Source: Duncaniella muris (GTDB lineage: Bacteria; Bacteroidota; Bacteroidia; Bacteroidales; Muribaculaceae). Taken from it: DNA of 64,000 nt. Shown piece after piece: positions 25,095 to 34,021 of the stretch (position 1 is the first letter of the stretch; each line of letters opens with the position of its first letter). The position numbers and the translations under genes are program-made. The stretch is taken from positions 1 to 64,000 of the forward strand of contig NZ_PUEC01000016.1 in the NCBI RefSeq assembly GCF_003024805.1, in the 5' to 3' direction. The notes beneath the pieces are model-generated. The model was not told the DNA's origin and searched no databases. It saw nothing but the letters and a program-made list of their open reading frames with translations.

Positions 25095-26032
25095 GCGCAG
25101 TAAGATGTCAGTTGGCCGTCATCTGTGAGATTTGCGGCAAAACTTAAGGTTGAATCCGAGAGCTGATCCCAGATCTCGGTAGCCATTTTTGCTTCGATGG
25201 CGGCTGCTATGAATGATGTGCACACCGGAGTCGGTCTGAATGCAGATCTGATGCGGGCAAGTGCGGAGTTGCCGGTTTTCCAGTGTTCATCGGCTCCGGC
25301 CGGGTCTATGCCGCCTTTGAGTTCTCCGAACATCAGGGCTTTTTGTGGATGATTCACAATGCGTCCAAAATCAAAACTTAGGCAGTCGCCATCGAAAAGG
25401 CAGATGTCTACATTGTTGTTGACCAATGGTATTTTTGTATTGAAAAACAAGAGGCGGTTCTTGCCATCGTGGCTCCACTGGATGGCGGCGATTTCAGATG
25501 CTGCTGTAAAGTCGGCTTCGTAGCTGCCGCTTGTCCATCCGTTGTTTTTCTTTTGCTGTTTTGACAGCACGTAATATGGGATTTCCCGGATAGCCAGTAA
25601 TGAAAGCAGTTTCCTGACGAGTTTCATCTGAGCGAGTTCACCGACATAGTTCCTCATGGATCCGCCGAGTGAATCACCTTTGATCAGCAGAAAGCGATAT
25701 GTAAGTTCTTCTGCAAATTCATCGCCTGCGGGTTCAAGGAAATTCTTTATCAGAGCGCGTATTGCTTCGGTCTTGTCTGCTTCAGTGAAATATTTGAAGG
25801 CTTTGTCAGAAAGTCCGGACGCTGTAAGAAGAGCCGGGCGGATGGCATCGATGCCGAGCAGAGCCTGCGGATTTTCTGCTGCCAGGGCATATGCGCGTAG
25901 AGTCCTGGCCTGTTCGATGTACGGGCGGCCTTTTTTATTCTTTGCAAGAGCGGCCTCTATGAAGCCGCTGCGGGTCTGGGTGCGGGAGGTGATCAGTTCT
26001 TGGGCTGATCTGATGATCAATAGTGGATTCAT
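25076..26032 (-). CDS. AvaI/BsoBI-like type II restriction endonuclease
   Basis: A 318-residue nuclease. The active-site region reads NNNVDICLF with Asp209, then GELKGGIDPAGADEHWK with Glu237, Lys239 and His250. In BsoBI the catalytic residues are Asp212, Glu240, Lys242 and His253, so all four align with a constant three-residue offset, and the length agrees (BsoBI 323, AvaI 315). This supports a PD-(D/E)xK enzyme of that family, predicted to cut CYCGRG; the specificity is an inference. The methyltransferase overlaps the 3' end by 19 bases. A consensus promoter ends only seven bases before the ATG. Confidence 0.88.
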   Translation of the reverse strand: MNPLLIIRSAQELITSRTQTRSGFIEAALAKNKKGRPYIEQARTLRAYALAAENPQALLGIDAIRPALLTASGLSDKAFKYFTEADKTEAIRALIKNFLEPAGDEFAEELTYRFLLIKGDSLGGSMRNYVGELAQMKLVRKLLSLLAIREIPYYVLSKQQKKNNGWTSGSYEADFTAASEIAAIQWSHDGKNRLLFFNTKIPLVNNNVDICLFDGDCLSFDFGRIVNHPQKALMFGELKGGIDPAGADEHWKTGNSALARIRSAFRPTPVCTSFIAAAIEAKMATEIWDQLSDSTLSFAANLTDDGQLTSYCAWTLSL

Positions 26033-26039
26033 GGGATTA

Positions 26040-26070
26040 CAAAGATACTTATTTTTCCGTTATGACGCAA
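26040..26070 (-). promoter_or_regulatory. Promoter of the restriction-modification operon
   Basis: TTG (26070-26068), 20 nt, TATCTTTG (26047-26040) on the minus strand. The ATG at 26032 begins eight bases after the box, so the mRNA would be leaderless or nearly so. Confidence 0.65.
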
Positions 26071-26103
26071 CCGAGGCCTCCGCTGTGTGGGCGGGGCCTC
26101 GGT
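26070..26103. terminator. 9-bp hairpin downstream of the HdeD-like gene
   Basis: ACCGAGGCC (26070-26078) pairs with GGCCTCGGT (26095-26103). It could end the HdeD transcript running left, though no T tract follows. It overlaps the -33 box of the restriction operon by one base. Confidence 0.4.
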
Positions 26104-26163
26104 GATATTGTAGGGTGGAGGAGGGGCTGATTCTGTCAGCGGCATGAGGCGCGCTTCATGCCA

Positions 26164-26718
26164 TCAGCGGCGTTCGACGGGTTTCATGTCGTAGGAGAGC
26201 ATCGCGAGAGTGAAACCCCAGTAGATGAAGGCGAGCGATGTGAGGAAGCTTGTCATTGCCATGTCCTGTACCCAGCCTGCTTCAATGAAGAAGAAGCCGA
26301 TGAGCATCAGCAGTATGCCGTTGATGAGCTGAAGCCACCAGTAGCGGCGTCCGCTCTGGTTGACTGCGCTGCAAAGGGCGCTGATGCCCCAGAAGATGAA
26401 GATGAAGGCAATGAAGTAGGGGAATACTGCTTCGGAGAGTACGATGCTGCGGACCATGAGGAAGCCGATGAACATGTCGATGATGCCTCCGGCAAGCCAC
26501 CATCCCCAGCCTCTGCCGCGGTCAGGTCCGGAGGAGACGAGGAGCTGGACAATGCCCACAAGGATGAGCAGCCATCCGAAGATCTGGGATGCTACGGCGT
26601 AGCCGGCTACGGGCCAGAACCAGTAAGCGAAACCGCAGATGACCATTAGGATTCCCGCTGCGAGGATCACCCACCAATAGCGGGTCTGTCCCCAGAATTT
26701 TTCAATTAGCGTTTTCAT
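26164..26718 (-). CDS. HdeD family (DUF308) membrane protein
   Basis: A 184-residue integral membrane protein with six predicted helices arranged as three hydrophobic hairpins: WWVILAAGILMVICGFAYWF, ASQIFGWLLILVGIVQLLVS, WWLAGGIIDMFIGFLMV and similar. This tandem 'G..L...G...' pattern is characteristic of HdeD/DUF308 proteins. In E. coli HdeD belongs to the acid-resistance island; in Bacteroidota the role is unknown. It is the last of three leftward genes but is 169 bases from the previous one and probably transcribed separately. Confidence 0.75.
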   Translation of the reverse strand: MKTLIEKFWGQTRYWWVILAAGILMVICGFAYWFWPVAGYAVASQIFGWLLILVGIVQLLVSSGPDRGRGWGWWLAGGIIDMFIGFLMVRSIVLSEAVFPYFIAFIFIFWGISALCSAVNQSGRRYWWLQLINGILLMLIGFFFIEAGWVQDMAMTSFLTSLAFIYWGFTLAMLSYDMKPVERR

Positions 26719-26887
26719 AACGTCTTGTGTTTTTTGTTAATAGTTGAAATTGATTTTGCGATATAGTTTGTGTGTTTGCTTCATAGAAGTGATTGCGCTG
26801 AATCGGAAGTGAGGAACAGCAGGATCACTCGCTGTAATGTAATAACGCGCGGCGTTTTGAATTTGTTGAGAAAAAGTGCTTAAGGAC

Positions 26888-27823
26888 CTATGGCGCGGAT
26901 GAGGCCGGCATACTGTCGGTCTGCGCGGCTGTGGCGGCGGCTGAGGTCAGATAGCGTTCCACGAGGGTGGAGTATTGTGGTGTGGTCTTGAAGCGGCGTA
27001 TCTGGGCGTCGAGGGTGTCGGCAAGCGCGGTGTTGTCTTTGTTGACTACCCATGACTGGAACTGGGTGAACGATACTGGTGTGGCCAGGTTGACGTCAGG
27101 ATAGTCCTCGGCGAGGCGTGTGGCTTTGGCTTCGTTGATGACGGCGCGCGGGATGCGCCCCATTGCGGTCAGCATGAAGAGTTGCTCGGCGCTGTGGATA
27201 GAGTCGTGACGCAGGATTATGGTGTCGCCGATCTCATGGCTCAGGTTGCGGAGGCGTTCGGCGATCGGTGTGCCTCCTACTGTCCAGACTTCCTTGCCGG
27301 CGAGGTCGAGGCGCGAACGGACGGTGGTGTCGAGGCTTATGAGTACCTGGCGGTCGAGGTAGACGGGTTCGGTGAAGCGGAAGCTGTCGCGCCGCGAGGA
27401 GGTAAGCGGATAGTCGGAGATGACCACGTCATAGACGCCGCGTTTCAGCTCGTCGAGTGCCGAGGTGACGGATGATATTGGGTAGAATTTGACATTGTCT
27501 CCATAGAGGGTGGCCATCTGTTTCATCATCTCGTAGTTGAAGCCTGCGAGTGAGTCGCCGTAGCGGTAGAGCGACATGGGTGAGTAGTCGATGGCCACGT
27601 TGATGGTGTCGCCTTTGGCGCGTGTGTATTCATAGCCGTTGTTTGCTACGGGCGAGGAGCAGCTTTTGACCGAGACGATCACTCCGACGGCTATGAGTAT
27701 GAGCGAGAGGAGTATGCCTCCGCGGGGGCCGTGGAAGAAGTCTGCGAGGTTGCCGTGGCGTGGGCGGCCGGTGGTTTTATAGTCAGGGTCTGTGGGTGTC
27801 ATAGGGCCGGTTGTCTGATACAT
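26888..27823 (-). CDS. Membrane-anchored periplasmic solute-binding domain protein (MltF-like N-domain)
   Basis: A 311-residue protein with a 35-residue cytoplasmic tail, one membrane helix (GGILLSLILIAVGVIVSVKS, about residues 35-54) and a family 3 solute-binding domain: INVAIDYSPMSLYRYGDSLAGF, FNYEMMKQMATLYG, LDELKRGVYDVVISDYPLTS and FTEPVYLDRQVLIS. This arrangement resembles the N-terminal regulatory half of lytic transglycosylase MltF, but the catalytic transglycosylase domain is absent. There is no transporter next to it. It may bind muropeptides or amino acids and signal or regulate; this is inference. It lies 75 bases after a Porin_10 gene on the same strand and could be its operon partner. 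Confidence 0.7.
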   Translation of the reverse strand: MYQTTGPMTPTDPDYKTTGRPRHGNLADFFHGPRGGILLSLILIAVGVIVSVKSCSSPVANNGYEYTRAKGDTINVAIDYSPMSLYRYGDSLAGFNYEMMKQMATLYGDNVKFYPISSVTSALDELKRGVYDVVISDYPLTSSRRDSFRFTEPVYLDRQVLISLDTTVRSRLDLAGKEVWTVGGTPIAERLRNLSHEIGDTIILRHDSIHSAEQLFMLTAMGRIPRAVINEAKATRLAEDYPDVNLATPVSFTQFQSWVVNKDNTALADTLDAQIRRFKTTPQYSTLVERYLTSAAATAAQTDSMPASSAP

Positions 27824-27898
27824 TTATGTATATATAAACAATCGGCCGGCGAAAAAAGGTTGACGGATGAGCCTGTGCTTCGGCTTGTCAGGAGCGGA

Positions 27899-29875
27899 TC
27901 AGTTTGAGAAGTCTACTATCACGCCCATCTGGAAGCGGCGCGGGTTGAGCGGATAGTGGGGCATGGAGAAGTAGTTGTTGTCGCCGATGAGGCCTTGGTT
28001 GACGTGTGAGAAGAGCACGAAGAAGCGGGCGCGTGAGAGCTTGAGGTTGAGATAGGCTGTCATGAAGGGGTAGTTTCCGCAGTCGATCTCGCGCTGGTTG
28101 CAGAAGGCCATTGTGGCGGGCTGGTAGGCGGGGGCCTTGTATTTTGTGTAGTAGTCGCAGTCTACACCGAGCTGGACTTTGAGCACTCTCGCCACTCTGA
28201 AGAGCAGATAGAGGTTGGAGTAGACGGCCAGTCTGGGCAGAGGTATGACTGCATCGTTGGTTGATGTCTGATAGATGATGGTATTGTCCCAGTTGAGTGC
28301 GCGCCAGCGGAGGTTCTGCTGTGCGCGGATGCTGAACACCTGCACGCTGCCGCTTTCCTGGGTGGGGAGCCCGTCGGCGTTGAAATAGATGTGGTTCTGG
28401 ATGTTTTCCACTCCGATGTTGATGTTGGTTCCGGTGTGGGGGATGTTGAGGATGCCGCCGAGGCGGAGGCGCCGGATTTTGCCGAAATCGTTTTTCCAGG
28501 CGAAGTGGTTGGAGATGAAGTTGTTCATCAGATATGGCGCCGAGGTGTTGCTGAAAAGGCCATAGGCTTTGACCGATACGGTGTCGCCGAGCAGTCTGAA
28601 TCGGGTCGATGCGTTGCCATCAATCTTGATTTCGCCTGCTGCGGGACCGATGAGTCCGATGTTGGCTGTGGCTTCATAGTTGAGCAGATGGCCCTGCTGC
28701 TTGGTGAGCTGTGCGCCTACGTAGAGCAGATTTTCATTGGCTTTGTGGGCGAGGCGCGATTTGAAGGGGTAGGGTGTCAGTGCGGCGGGGCGGTCGTCGC
28801 CTGAGATTGCCAGGGTGTCGGGTGTCTGCCAATAATGGCGTATCTCGTGGGTGACGAAGGCGGCGAGACCAGCTTTGGCGTATTTGTTGAAGCCTTCAAG
28901 CAGAGAGATGCCAATGGTGTTGCGCAGTGAATTGTATTTGGTGCGGTCGCAGGTGGCATCGGCGTCAAGATAGTGGTTGGCCCAGTATTCCTTGCCTTCC
29001 GAGGAGCTGGTGTTGGTGAAGCGGTGGCGGGAGTCTTTGTAGTCAAGAGTCCAGATGAAGCTTGACACTGGGACGTATTCGCGGGCCACTACGGAGTCGT
29101 TTTCGTCGCGGGTCTCTTTCCAGAAGCCCACTTTGTAGCGGTGGTTCATGTAGAACTGCTGTCCGCGCACACGTGAGTGGGCTGCTGATAGGTAGGTCGG
29201 GATACTTTTGGGGTTGATGGTCGAGACTCCGCCCTGGATTTTGGCCGGATCGGTGATGTAGAGGTCGTCGGTGATGCCGCCGTTTTCCTTGTTGAGGAAG
29301 TTGAAGGAGTTGAAGAAGGCCTGCATTTCATAGCGGTCACCCATGTAGGACCCTGATAGCCCCCAGGAGAAACCTTTGGCGGCCTGATATTCATAACTGC
29401 CTTTGGAGTAGGGATAGTGGACGCGGGCACCGATCTGCGCGCGCTTGCTGATATTGCCTGAGAAGAGCATGCGCAGATAGTCCTGGGCTATTTCGCGTCC
29501 GCCTCCGGTGTTGTAGCCCAACTGGGTCACGGGGATGCGGGTGTTGAAAAAGCGCATGTTGTCGACGGTCGGAATCCAGAACTGTTTTGCATCGCGGAAA
29601 AAGAAGTCGCTCATGGGCTCGCTTTCCATGAAGATCATGTTTTTGCCGACGGAGGCCTGATTGCCTGTGGTGGCGAAGGCAGGGCTGACAGAGGTAGGGA
29701 CGGCCGTGCGGTAATAGTTGTGCATGAGGGTGTCCATCGGGACCCGTTCGCGCAGTCCGAGCGGCTGGATGATGCGCCAGCTGTATGACAGCGAGTCAGA
29801 CGGTGTGTCATCTTTGCCGAACCCCTGAAGTCCGGCAATGAGTATGGTGAAAATGATGAGGATATGCTTTTTCAT
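27899..29875 (-). CDS. Putative outer-membrane porin, Porin_10 family
   Basis: A 658-residue protein with a signal peptide (MKKHILIIFTILIAGLQGFG). It has many alternating aromatic strands, for example YEMQAFFNSFNFLNKENGGI, YMNHRYKVGFWKETRDEND, YANSLYLLFRVARVLK-like segments and FFVLFSHVNQGLIGDNNYFS, and ends FQMGVIVDFSN. Large Bacteroidota beta-barrels with this N-terminal SYSWRIIQPLG...P.DT pattern are annotated as putative porins (Porin_10). The substrate is unknown. A consensus promoter is at 29979-30009. The solute-binding protein downstream may share the transcript. Confidence 0.8.
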   Translation of the reverse strand: MKKHILIIFTILIAGLQGFGKDDTPSDSLSYSWRIIQPLGLRERVPMDTLMHNYYRTAVPTSVSPAFATTGNQASVGKNMIFMESEPMSDFFFRDAKQFWIPTVDNMRFFNTRIPVTQLGYNTGGGREIAQDYLRMLFSGNISKRAQIGARVHYPYSKGSYEYQAAKGFSWGLSGSYMGDRYEMQAFFNSFNFLNKENGGITDDLYITDPAKIQGGVSTINPKSIPTYLSAAHSRVRGQQFYMNHRYKVGFWKETRDENDSVVAREYVPVSSFIWTLDYKDSRHRFTNTSSSEGKEYWANHYLDADATCDRTKYNSLRNTIGISLLEGFNKYAKAGLAAFVTHEIRHYWQTPDTLAISGDDRPAALTPYPFKSRLAHKANENLLYVGAQLTKQQGHLLNYEATANIGLIGPAAGEIKIDGNASTRFRLLGDTVSVKAYGLFSNTSAPYLMNNFISNHFAWKNDFGKIRRLRLGGILNIPHTGTNINIGVENIQNHIYFNADGLPTQESGSVQVFSIRAQQNLRWRALNWDNTIIYQTSTNDAVIPLPRLAVYSNLYLLFRVARVLKVQLGVDCDYYTKYKAPAYQPATMAFCNQREIDCGNYPFMTAYLNLKLSRARFFVLFSHVNQGLIGDNNYFSMPHYPLNPRRFQMGVIVDFSN

Positions 29876-29978
29876 AATGTGCCTGCAAAGGTACTTAAAA
29901 ATCGCGCATAAAAAAAATTATCCGTCATCTCGACGAATAATCTTCTTACCTTAAATCTAATACCATGAAAAACTGATG

Positions 29979-30009
29979 CAAAGGTATAGACTTTTTGGGA
30001 TATGTCAAA
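29979..30009 (-). promoter_or_regulatory. Promoter of the Porin_10 gene
   Basis: TTTG (30009-30006), 19 nt, TACCTTTG (29986-29979) on the minus strand. A second TACCTTTG box at 29893-29886, closer to the ATG, has no -33 partner. Confidence 0.7.
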
Positions 30010-30149
30010 TATTTATGTTTAAAAACATCTTTGTTTTAACTTTATTTTACTATTCGGGTATTGGAATGAGATTTTGTTAACAGGGATTAAGCTTTTGCGG
30101 AGATTAAGAGGCCGTTTTTAAACAGCCCCTAAGAACTTTGGAGCGGCGG

Positions 30150-31487
30150 CTATTTCCGGGTGATGGAAAAAATGTTGACAGCGTTGCCTCCGCGTTTTTT
30201 GCGGCCCTGGGAGGTGACGACCATGTATTTTCCGTCGGCTGACCGACCGAGGCCTACTGGGTAGGAGTCGCAGCGGATCGAGGTTTCGAGTTTCATGGTC
30301 CGGGCGTTGACTATGTCGATACGGTTGGCGAAGTTGCAGGCAGCATAGACATATCTGCCGTCGGGCGAGACTTCGATGGTGCGCGCGCCGGCACCAACCT
30401 TGCATCCTTTCCATCCGTTTGCCTTGATGGCGCGGCGTTTTGCGGCCGAGGCCGAGGCGATGGCGCTGCCGAGGCTGTCGGTGTGAATTTTCCAGACCAT
30501 GCCGTTGACGTTGCAGGAGGCGAAGAGGTTTTTGCCGTGGAGGGTGAGGTGTCTTACATTATATATATTGTTGATGAAGCCTATGTGTTTCATGGTTTTC
30601 AGGTCGACCACGGCTATGGAGCCTGCCATGCAGCCGATGAGCATGTGGCGGTCGCCGGGGAGGAAAACTGTGCCGCGCAGGAGGTAGCCGGAGTTGGAAT
30701 CGCGGTTCACGGATTCGTTAAGCGGAAAGTCGAGTCTGAGTTTGTTGCCGATAGTGACGGGCGGCAGATGGCTCCAGCGGGCCGGATCGGGCGAGGAGAT
30801 GTCAATCAGGCCTACGGTGTTGTCGCCCCAGTGGGTGACTGCAAGAAGTCGGCCGGAGTTTGAGACGGAGACCATCTTGGGGAGAGGGCCGGTGTCAAAC
30901 ATGCGGACAATCGAGTCGGTGCGGGTGTCAACCACGGCCATTGCCGAGGGGTCTTGGGCATTGATGTCGAAAGTGCGGCGGTAGTATGGAATCCAAAGGT
31001 ATCGGCCGCTGTGGGAGAAGGTCATTTCCACGGGTTTGCCGCTGAAAGATCTGCGTGCGCCGTTGGGGTAGTGTTCCCATTTGTAGTGTGGCGAAGAGGT
31101 CCAGTTGTCGCCTTGTCCGGTTTTGAATGTGTGGTTTATGACTTTGAGCTTGCGCATGCTTCGGGCATCATAGACTATGGTGCGGCAGCCTTCAAGTGAG
31201 TTCACATAGAAGCGAGAGCCGTCGGGGTGGAAGGCGGCTGATTTTGGCGAGTGGATGTCGGTGTCATAGGTGGAGCGCTGCGAGGCGTTGAACTGCTGCT
31301 TTTTGCCGATATTGGTGATGGTGATTGCTCCGTCGCGTGTCGAGGCTTTGTCGCCTATTTCGGAGCGGACCAGGGCTGGTTCGTCGGTCTGCGCTGTGGC
31401 CGGAATGAATGTTGCGGCAGTCAGGAGCATGGCTGTAGCCGCGCGCATGATGAGCCGGAGAGGGTGTGTCGGGTGGTGTGATGTCAT
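30150..31487 (-). CDS. Secreted seven-bladed beta-propeller protein (YncE/PQQ-type)
   Basis: A 445-residue protein with a signal peptide (AATAMLLTAATFIPATAQ); an alternative ATG at 31448 would shorten the N-terminus by 13 residues and gives a more usual signal. The mature part has repeated blades of about 40-45 residues with 'SPDGRYVYAAC', 'HPDGSRFYVNS', 'SHSGRYLWIPYY', 'SNSGRLLAVTHW' and 'SADGKYMVVTS' motifs, the YncE/cytochrome D1-type propeller signature. No catalytic motif is visible. It probably acts in the periplasm or at the surface as a binding scaffold. Confidence 0.72.
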   Translation of the reverse strand: MTSHHPTHPLRLIMRAATAMLLTAATFIPATAQTDEPALVRSEIGDKASTRDGAITITNIGKKQQFNASQRSTYDTDIHSPKSAAFHPDGSRFYVNSLEGCRTIVYDARSMRKLKVINHTFKTGQGDNWTSSPHYKWEHYPNGARRSFSGKPVEMTFSHSGRYLWIPYYRRTFDINAQDPSAMAVVDTRTDSIVRMFDTGPLPKMVSVSNSGRLLAVTHWGDNTVGLIDISSPDPARWSHLPPVTIGNKLRLDFPLNESVNRDSNSGYLLRGTVFLPGDRHMLIGCMAGSIAVVDLKTMKHIGFINNIYNVRHLTLHGKNLFASCNVNGMVWKIHTDSLGSAIASASAAKRRAIKANGWKGCKVGAGARTIEVSPDGRYVYAACNFANRIDIVNARTMKLETSIRCDSYPVGLGRSADGKYMVVTSQGRKKRGGNAVNIFSITRK

Positions 31488-31677
31488 TTTCCTTTGATGG
31501 TTTGTTGAAATGATTGGTCAGGTTGGAATTTGATTTCTATAAGCTGTTTTTAACAGCCCTTTAAATTGTGTGTCGATGAATCATCGGTGGTTCCGTGTGT
31601 CGGATTGCAACGCATGAAAAAATGCGGGCGCTAAGATAATGAAAATTTTGCAGATAGCATCTGTCGGGAATACAAAA

Positions 31678-31715
31678 AAGCGGTCTGAGCGCACGGGGTG
31701 AGGCTCAGACCGCTT
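31678..31715 (-). terminator. Terminator of guaA
   Basis: AAGCGGTCTGAGC and GCTCAGACCGCTT form a perfect 13-bp stem. On the minus strand it continues TTTTGT. It lies 50 bases after the guaA stop. Confidence 0.85.
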
Positions 31716-31765
31716 GATATGTGGGTGTGTGGAAGGAAAGGCCTATTCCTTTGCCGGGAAGGCGC

Positions 31766-33289
31766 TTATTCCCACTCGATTGTGGCCGGCGGTTTGGAGG
31801 AGATGTCGTAGCAGACGCGGTTGACGCCGCGGACTTTGTTGATGATATCGTTGCTGACTTTGGCCATGAAGTCGTAGGGGAGGTGGGCCCAGTCGGCGGT
31901 CATGGCGTCGGTCGAGGTTACGGCGCGCAGGGCTATGGCACGTTCGTAGGTGCGTTCGTCGCCCATGACTCCTACGCTCTGCACGGGGAGGAGGATGGCT
32001 CCTGCCTGCCATACTTTGTCATAGAGATCCCAGTCGCGGAGGCCGCGGATAAAGATGTCGTCGGCGTCCTGGAGGATGCGGACTTTCTCAGGGGTGATGT
32101 CGCCGAGAATGCGGACGGCGAGGCCGGGGCCGGGGAAGGGGTGACGTTTGATGAGGTGGTCTGGCATGCCGAGCTGACGGCCTACGGCGCGGACTTCGTC
32201 TTTGAAGAGCAGACGGAGGGGTTCGCACAGACGGAGGTTCATCTTTTCGGGCAGACCGCCTACGTTGTGGTGGCTCTTGATGGTTGTGCCGGTGATGGAG
32301 AGGCTTTCGATGCAGTCGGGGTAGATGGTTCCCTGAGCGAGCCATTTGACGTCTTTGATCTTATGGGCTTCTTCATCAAACACATCGATGAAGCCTTTGC
32401 CTATGATCTTGCGCTTGCGTTCGGGCTCGGTGACTCCGGCGAGTTCGCTGAAGAATTTTTCAGAGGCGTCGACGCCGATCACGTTGAGGCCGAGACATTC
32501 GTAGTCGTGGAGCACGTCGCGGAATTCGTTTTTGCGCAGCATGCCGTGGTCTACGAAGATGCAGGTGAGGTTCTTGCCGATGGCGCGGTTGAGGAGCACT
32601 GCGGCTACCGAGGAGTCGACTCCGCCACTGAGGCCGAGCACCACCTTGTCATCGCCGAGCTGCTCTTTGAGCTGGGCCACTGTAGATTCGATGAATGATT
32701 CGGCAGTCCAGTCCTGCTTGCCGCCGCAGATGTCGACCACGAAGTTGCGCAGAAGCTGGGTTCCGTGTTCCGAGTGGTAGACTTCGGGGTGGAACTGCAC
32801 GCCCCAGGTCTTTTCGCCTTCAACCTGATAGGCGGCTATTGCAACCTTGTCGGTGGAGGCTATGGTGTTGAATGAGTCGGGGATCGCGGTGATGGTGTCG
32901 CCGTGGCTCATCCACACCTGTGATCCTGCGGGGATGTTTTTGAACAGAGGGTTCGCGGTGTCGATCTTTGTCAGGTGGGCACGGCCGTATTCGCGTGAAG
33001 GAGCGGGTTCCACACTGCCGCCTGAGGTGTAGGCGATGAACTGAGCTCCGTAGCAGATGCCGAGCACCGGCAGGTGTCCGCGCAGGCGCGAGAGTTCGGT
33101 GTGGAAGGCTTTTTCATCGTAGACCGAGAAGGGGGAGCCTGAGAGAATCACGCCGATGACCGAGGGGTCGTCGTAGGGGAACTTGTTGTAGGGCAAGATC
33201 TCGCAGTATTCGCCGAGCTCGCGCACACGGCGTCCGATGAGCTGTGTGGTCTGCGATCCGAAGTCGAGAATGATTATCTTTTCCTGCAT
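31766..33289 (-). CDS. guaA: GMP synthase (glutamine-hydrolysing)
   Basis: A 507-residue two-domain enzyme converting XMP, glutamine and ATP to GMP. The N-terminal class I amidotransferase domain (residues about 1-190) has the nucleophile in [10 protein letters not shown] and the His/Glu pair in [15 protein letters not shown]. The ATP pyrophosphatase domain has the P-loop [18 protein letters not shown], and the C-terminal dimerisation domain is complete (ending [14 protein letters not shown]). I choose the ATG at 33289 ([13 protein letters not shown]) because homologues begin there and a -7 box lies upstream, inside the longer frame. Single gene with a strong terminator. Confidence 0.96.
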   Translation of the reverse strand: MQEKIIILDFGSQTTQLIGRRVRELGEYCEILPYNKFPYDDPSVIGVILSGSPFSVYDEKAFHTELSRLRGHLPVLGICYGAQFIAYTSGGSVEPAPSREYGRAHLTKIDTANPLFKNIPAGSQVWMSHGDTITAIPDSFNTIASTDKVAIAAYQVEGEKTWGVQFHPEVYHSEHGTQLLRNFVVDICGGKQDWTAESFIESTVAQLKEQLGDDKVVLGLSGGVDSSVAAVLLNRAIGKNLTCIFVDHGMLRKNEFRDVLHDYECLGLNVIGVDASEKFFSELAGVTEPERKRKIIGKGFIDVFDEEAHKIKDVKWLAQGTIYPDCIESLSITGTTIKSHHNVGGLPEKMNLRLCEPLRLLFKDEVRAVGRQLGMPDHLIKRHPFPGPGLAVRILGDITPEKVRILQDADDIFIRGLRDWDLYDKVWQAGAILLPVQSVGVMGDERTYERAIALRAVTSTDAMTADWAHLPYDFMAKVSNDIINKVRGVNRVCYDISSKPPATIEWE

Positions 33290-33336
33290 AAAGTGGGAAT
33301 AAGAGATGGTTGTGGTAATGGATTGATTTCTGAGTG

Positions 33337-33344
33337 CAAATTTA
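33337..33344 (-). promoter_or_regulatory. -7 box of guaA
   Basis: TAAATTTG on the minus strand, 47 bases before the ATG at 33289. No clear -33 box. Its position excludes the longer ORF start at 33367. Confidence 0.45.
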
Positions 33345-33469
33345 CTCAAAAATCGTGAGATTTTCACCCCGTCGCAATAAAGATGGTGAAATTTTATTAA
33401 AGCGCCTCAAAAGTGCTTTAAAATAGGCTCAAATAGTAGTTTAAAGGCGGTTATGTGAGAAAAATTGAG

Positions 33470-33477
33470 TAATTTTG
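33470..33477 (+). promoter_or_regulatory. -7 box upstream of the KdsC-like gene
   Basis: TAATTTTG, 22 bases before the ATG at 33500. The -33 region lacks TTTG. Confidence 0.45.
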
Positions 33478-33499
33478 CGGGCTAATTCAAAATGAGACA

Positions 33500-33979
33500 A
33501 TGAACAGAATAAAACTTTTTCTGACCGATGTAGACGGGACGCTGACTGACGGGGGTATGTATTACACCGCCGGGGGTGATGCCATGAAAAAGTTCAACGC
33601 GCGCGACGGCATGGGGCTGCTGCTCCTTCAGAAGGCCGGCATAAAGGTGGGGATCATCACCAGCGAGAACACCGGCATTGTCAGAAGCCGTGCCGAAAAG
33701 CTCGGTGTGGATTTTCTTGTCCAGGGCCGGCGTGACGGCGGCAAGCTTGAAGCCGCGCTTGAGATCTGTGCTCGGATAGGCATCGGGCTTGACGAGGTGT
33801 CATACATAGGCGATGATGTCAATTGCAGCGATCTGCTGCGCGCCGCTGGTGTGGCTGCCTGTCCGGCCGATGCGATGGCTGCTGTCAAGGCTATAGAAGG
33901 AATACGGATAATGAATCTTAAAGGAGGAGAGGGCTGTGTGCGGGAGTTTGCCGAAGCGGTCCTTTCCGGGGAATATTAA
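33500..33979 (+). CDS. KdsC-like HAD phosphatase (3-deoxy-octulosonate 8-phosphate phosphatase type)
   Basis: A 159-residue HAD hydrolase of the cap-less KdsC subgroup. Motif I is FLTDVDGTLTDG with Asp9 and Asp11, motif II is GIITSE, motif III holds Lys81 in RRDGGKLEA, and motif IV is VSYIGDDVNCSDLL. The length matches KdsC tetramers. Most likely role: dephosphorylation of Kdo-8-phosphate or a related sialic/nonulosonic acid phosphate for surface glycans. It heads an operon with a YhhQ transporter and a YjjG-like phosphatase, a neighbourhood that does not prove the substrate. Confidence 0.8.
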   Translation: MNRIKLFLTDVDGTLTDGGMYYTAGGDAMKKFNARDGMGLLLLQKAGIKVGIITSENTGIVRSRAEKLGVDFLVQGRRDGGKLEAALEICARIGIGLDEVSYIGDDVNCSDLLRAAGVAACPADAMAAVKAIEGIRIMNLKGGEGCVREFAEAVLSGEY

Positions 33980-34021
33980 TACGTTGTTAAAAAACAACCT
34001 CTGAACAAACTCTGAAAAAAA

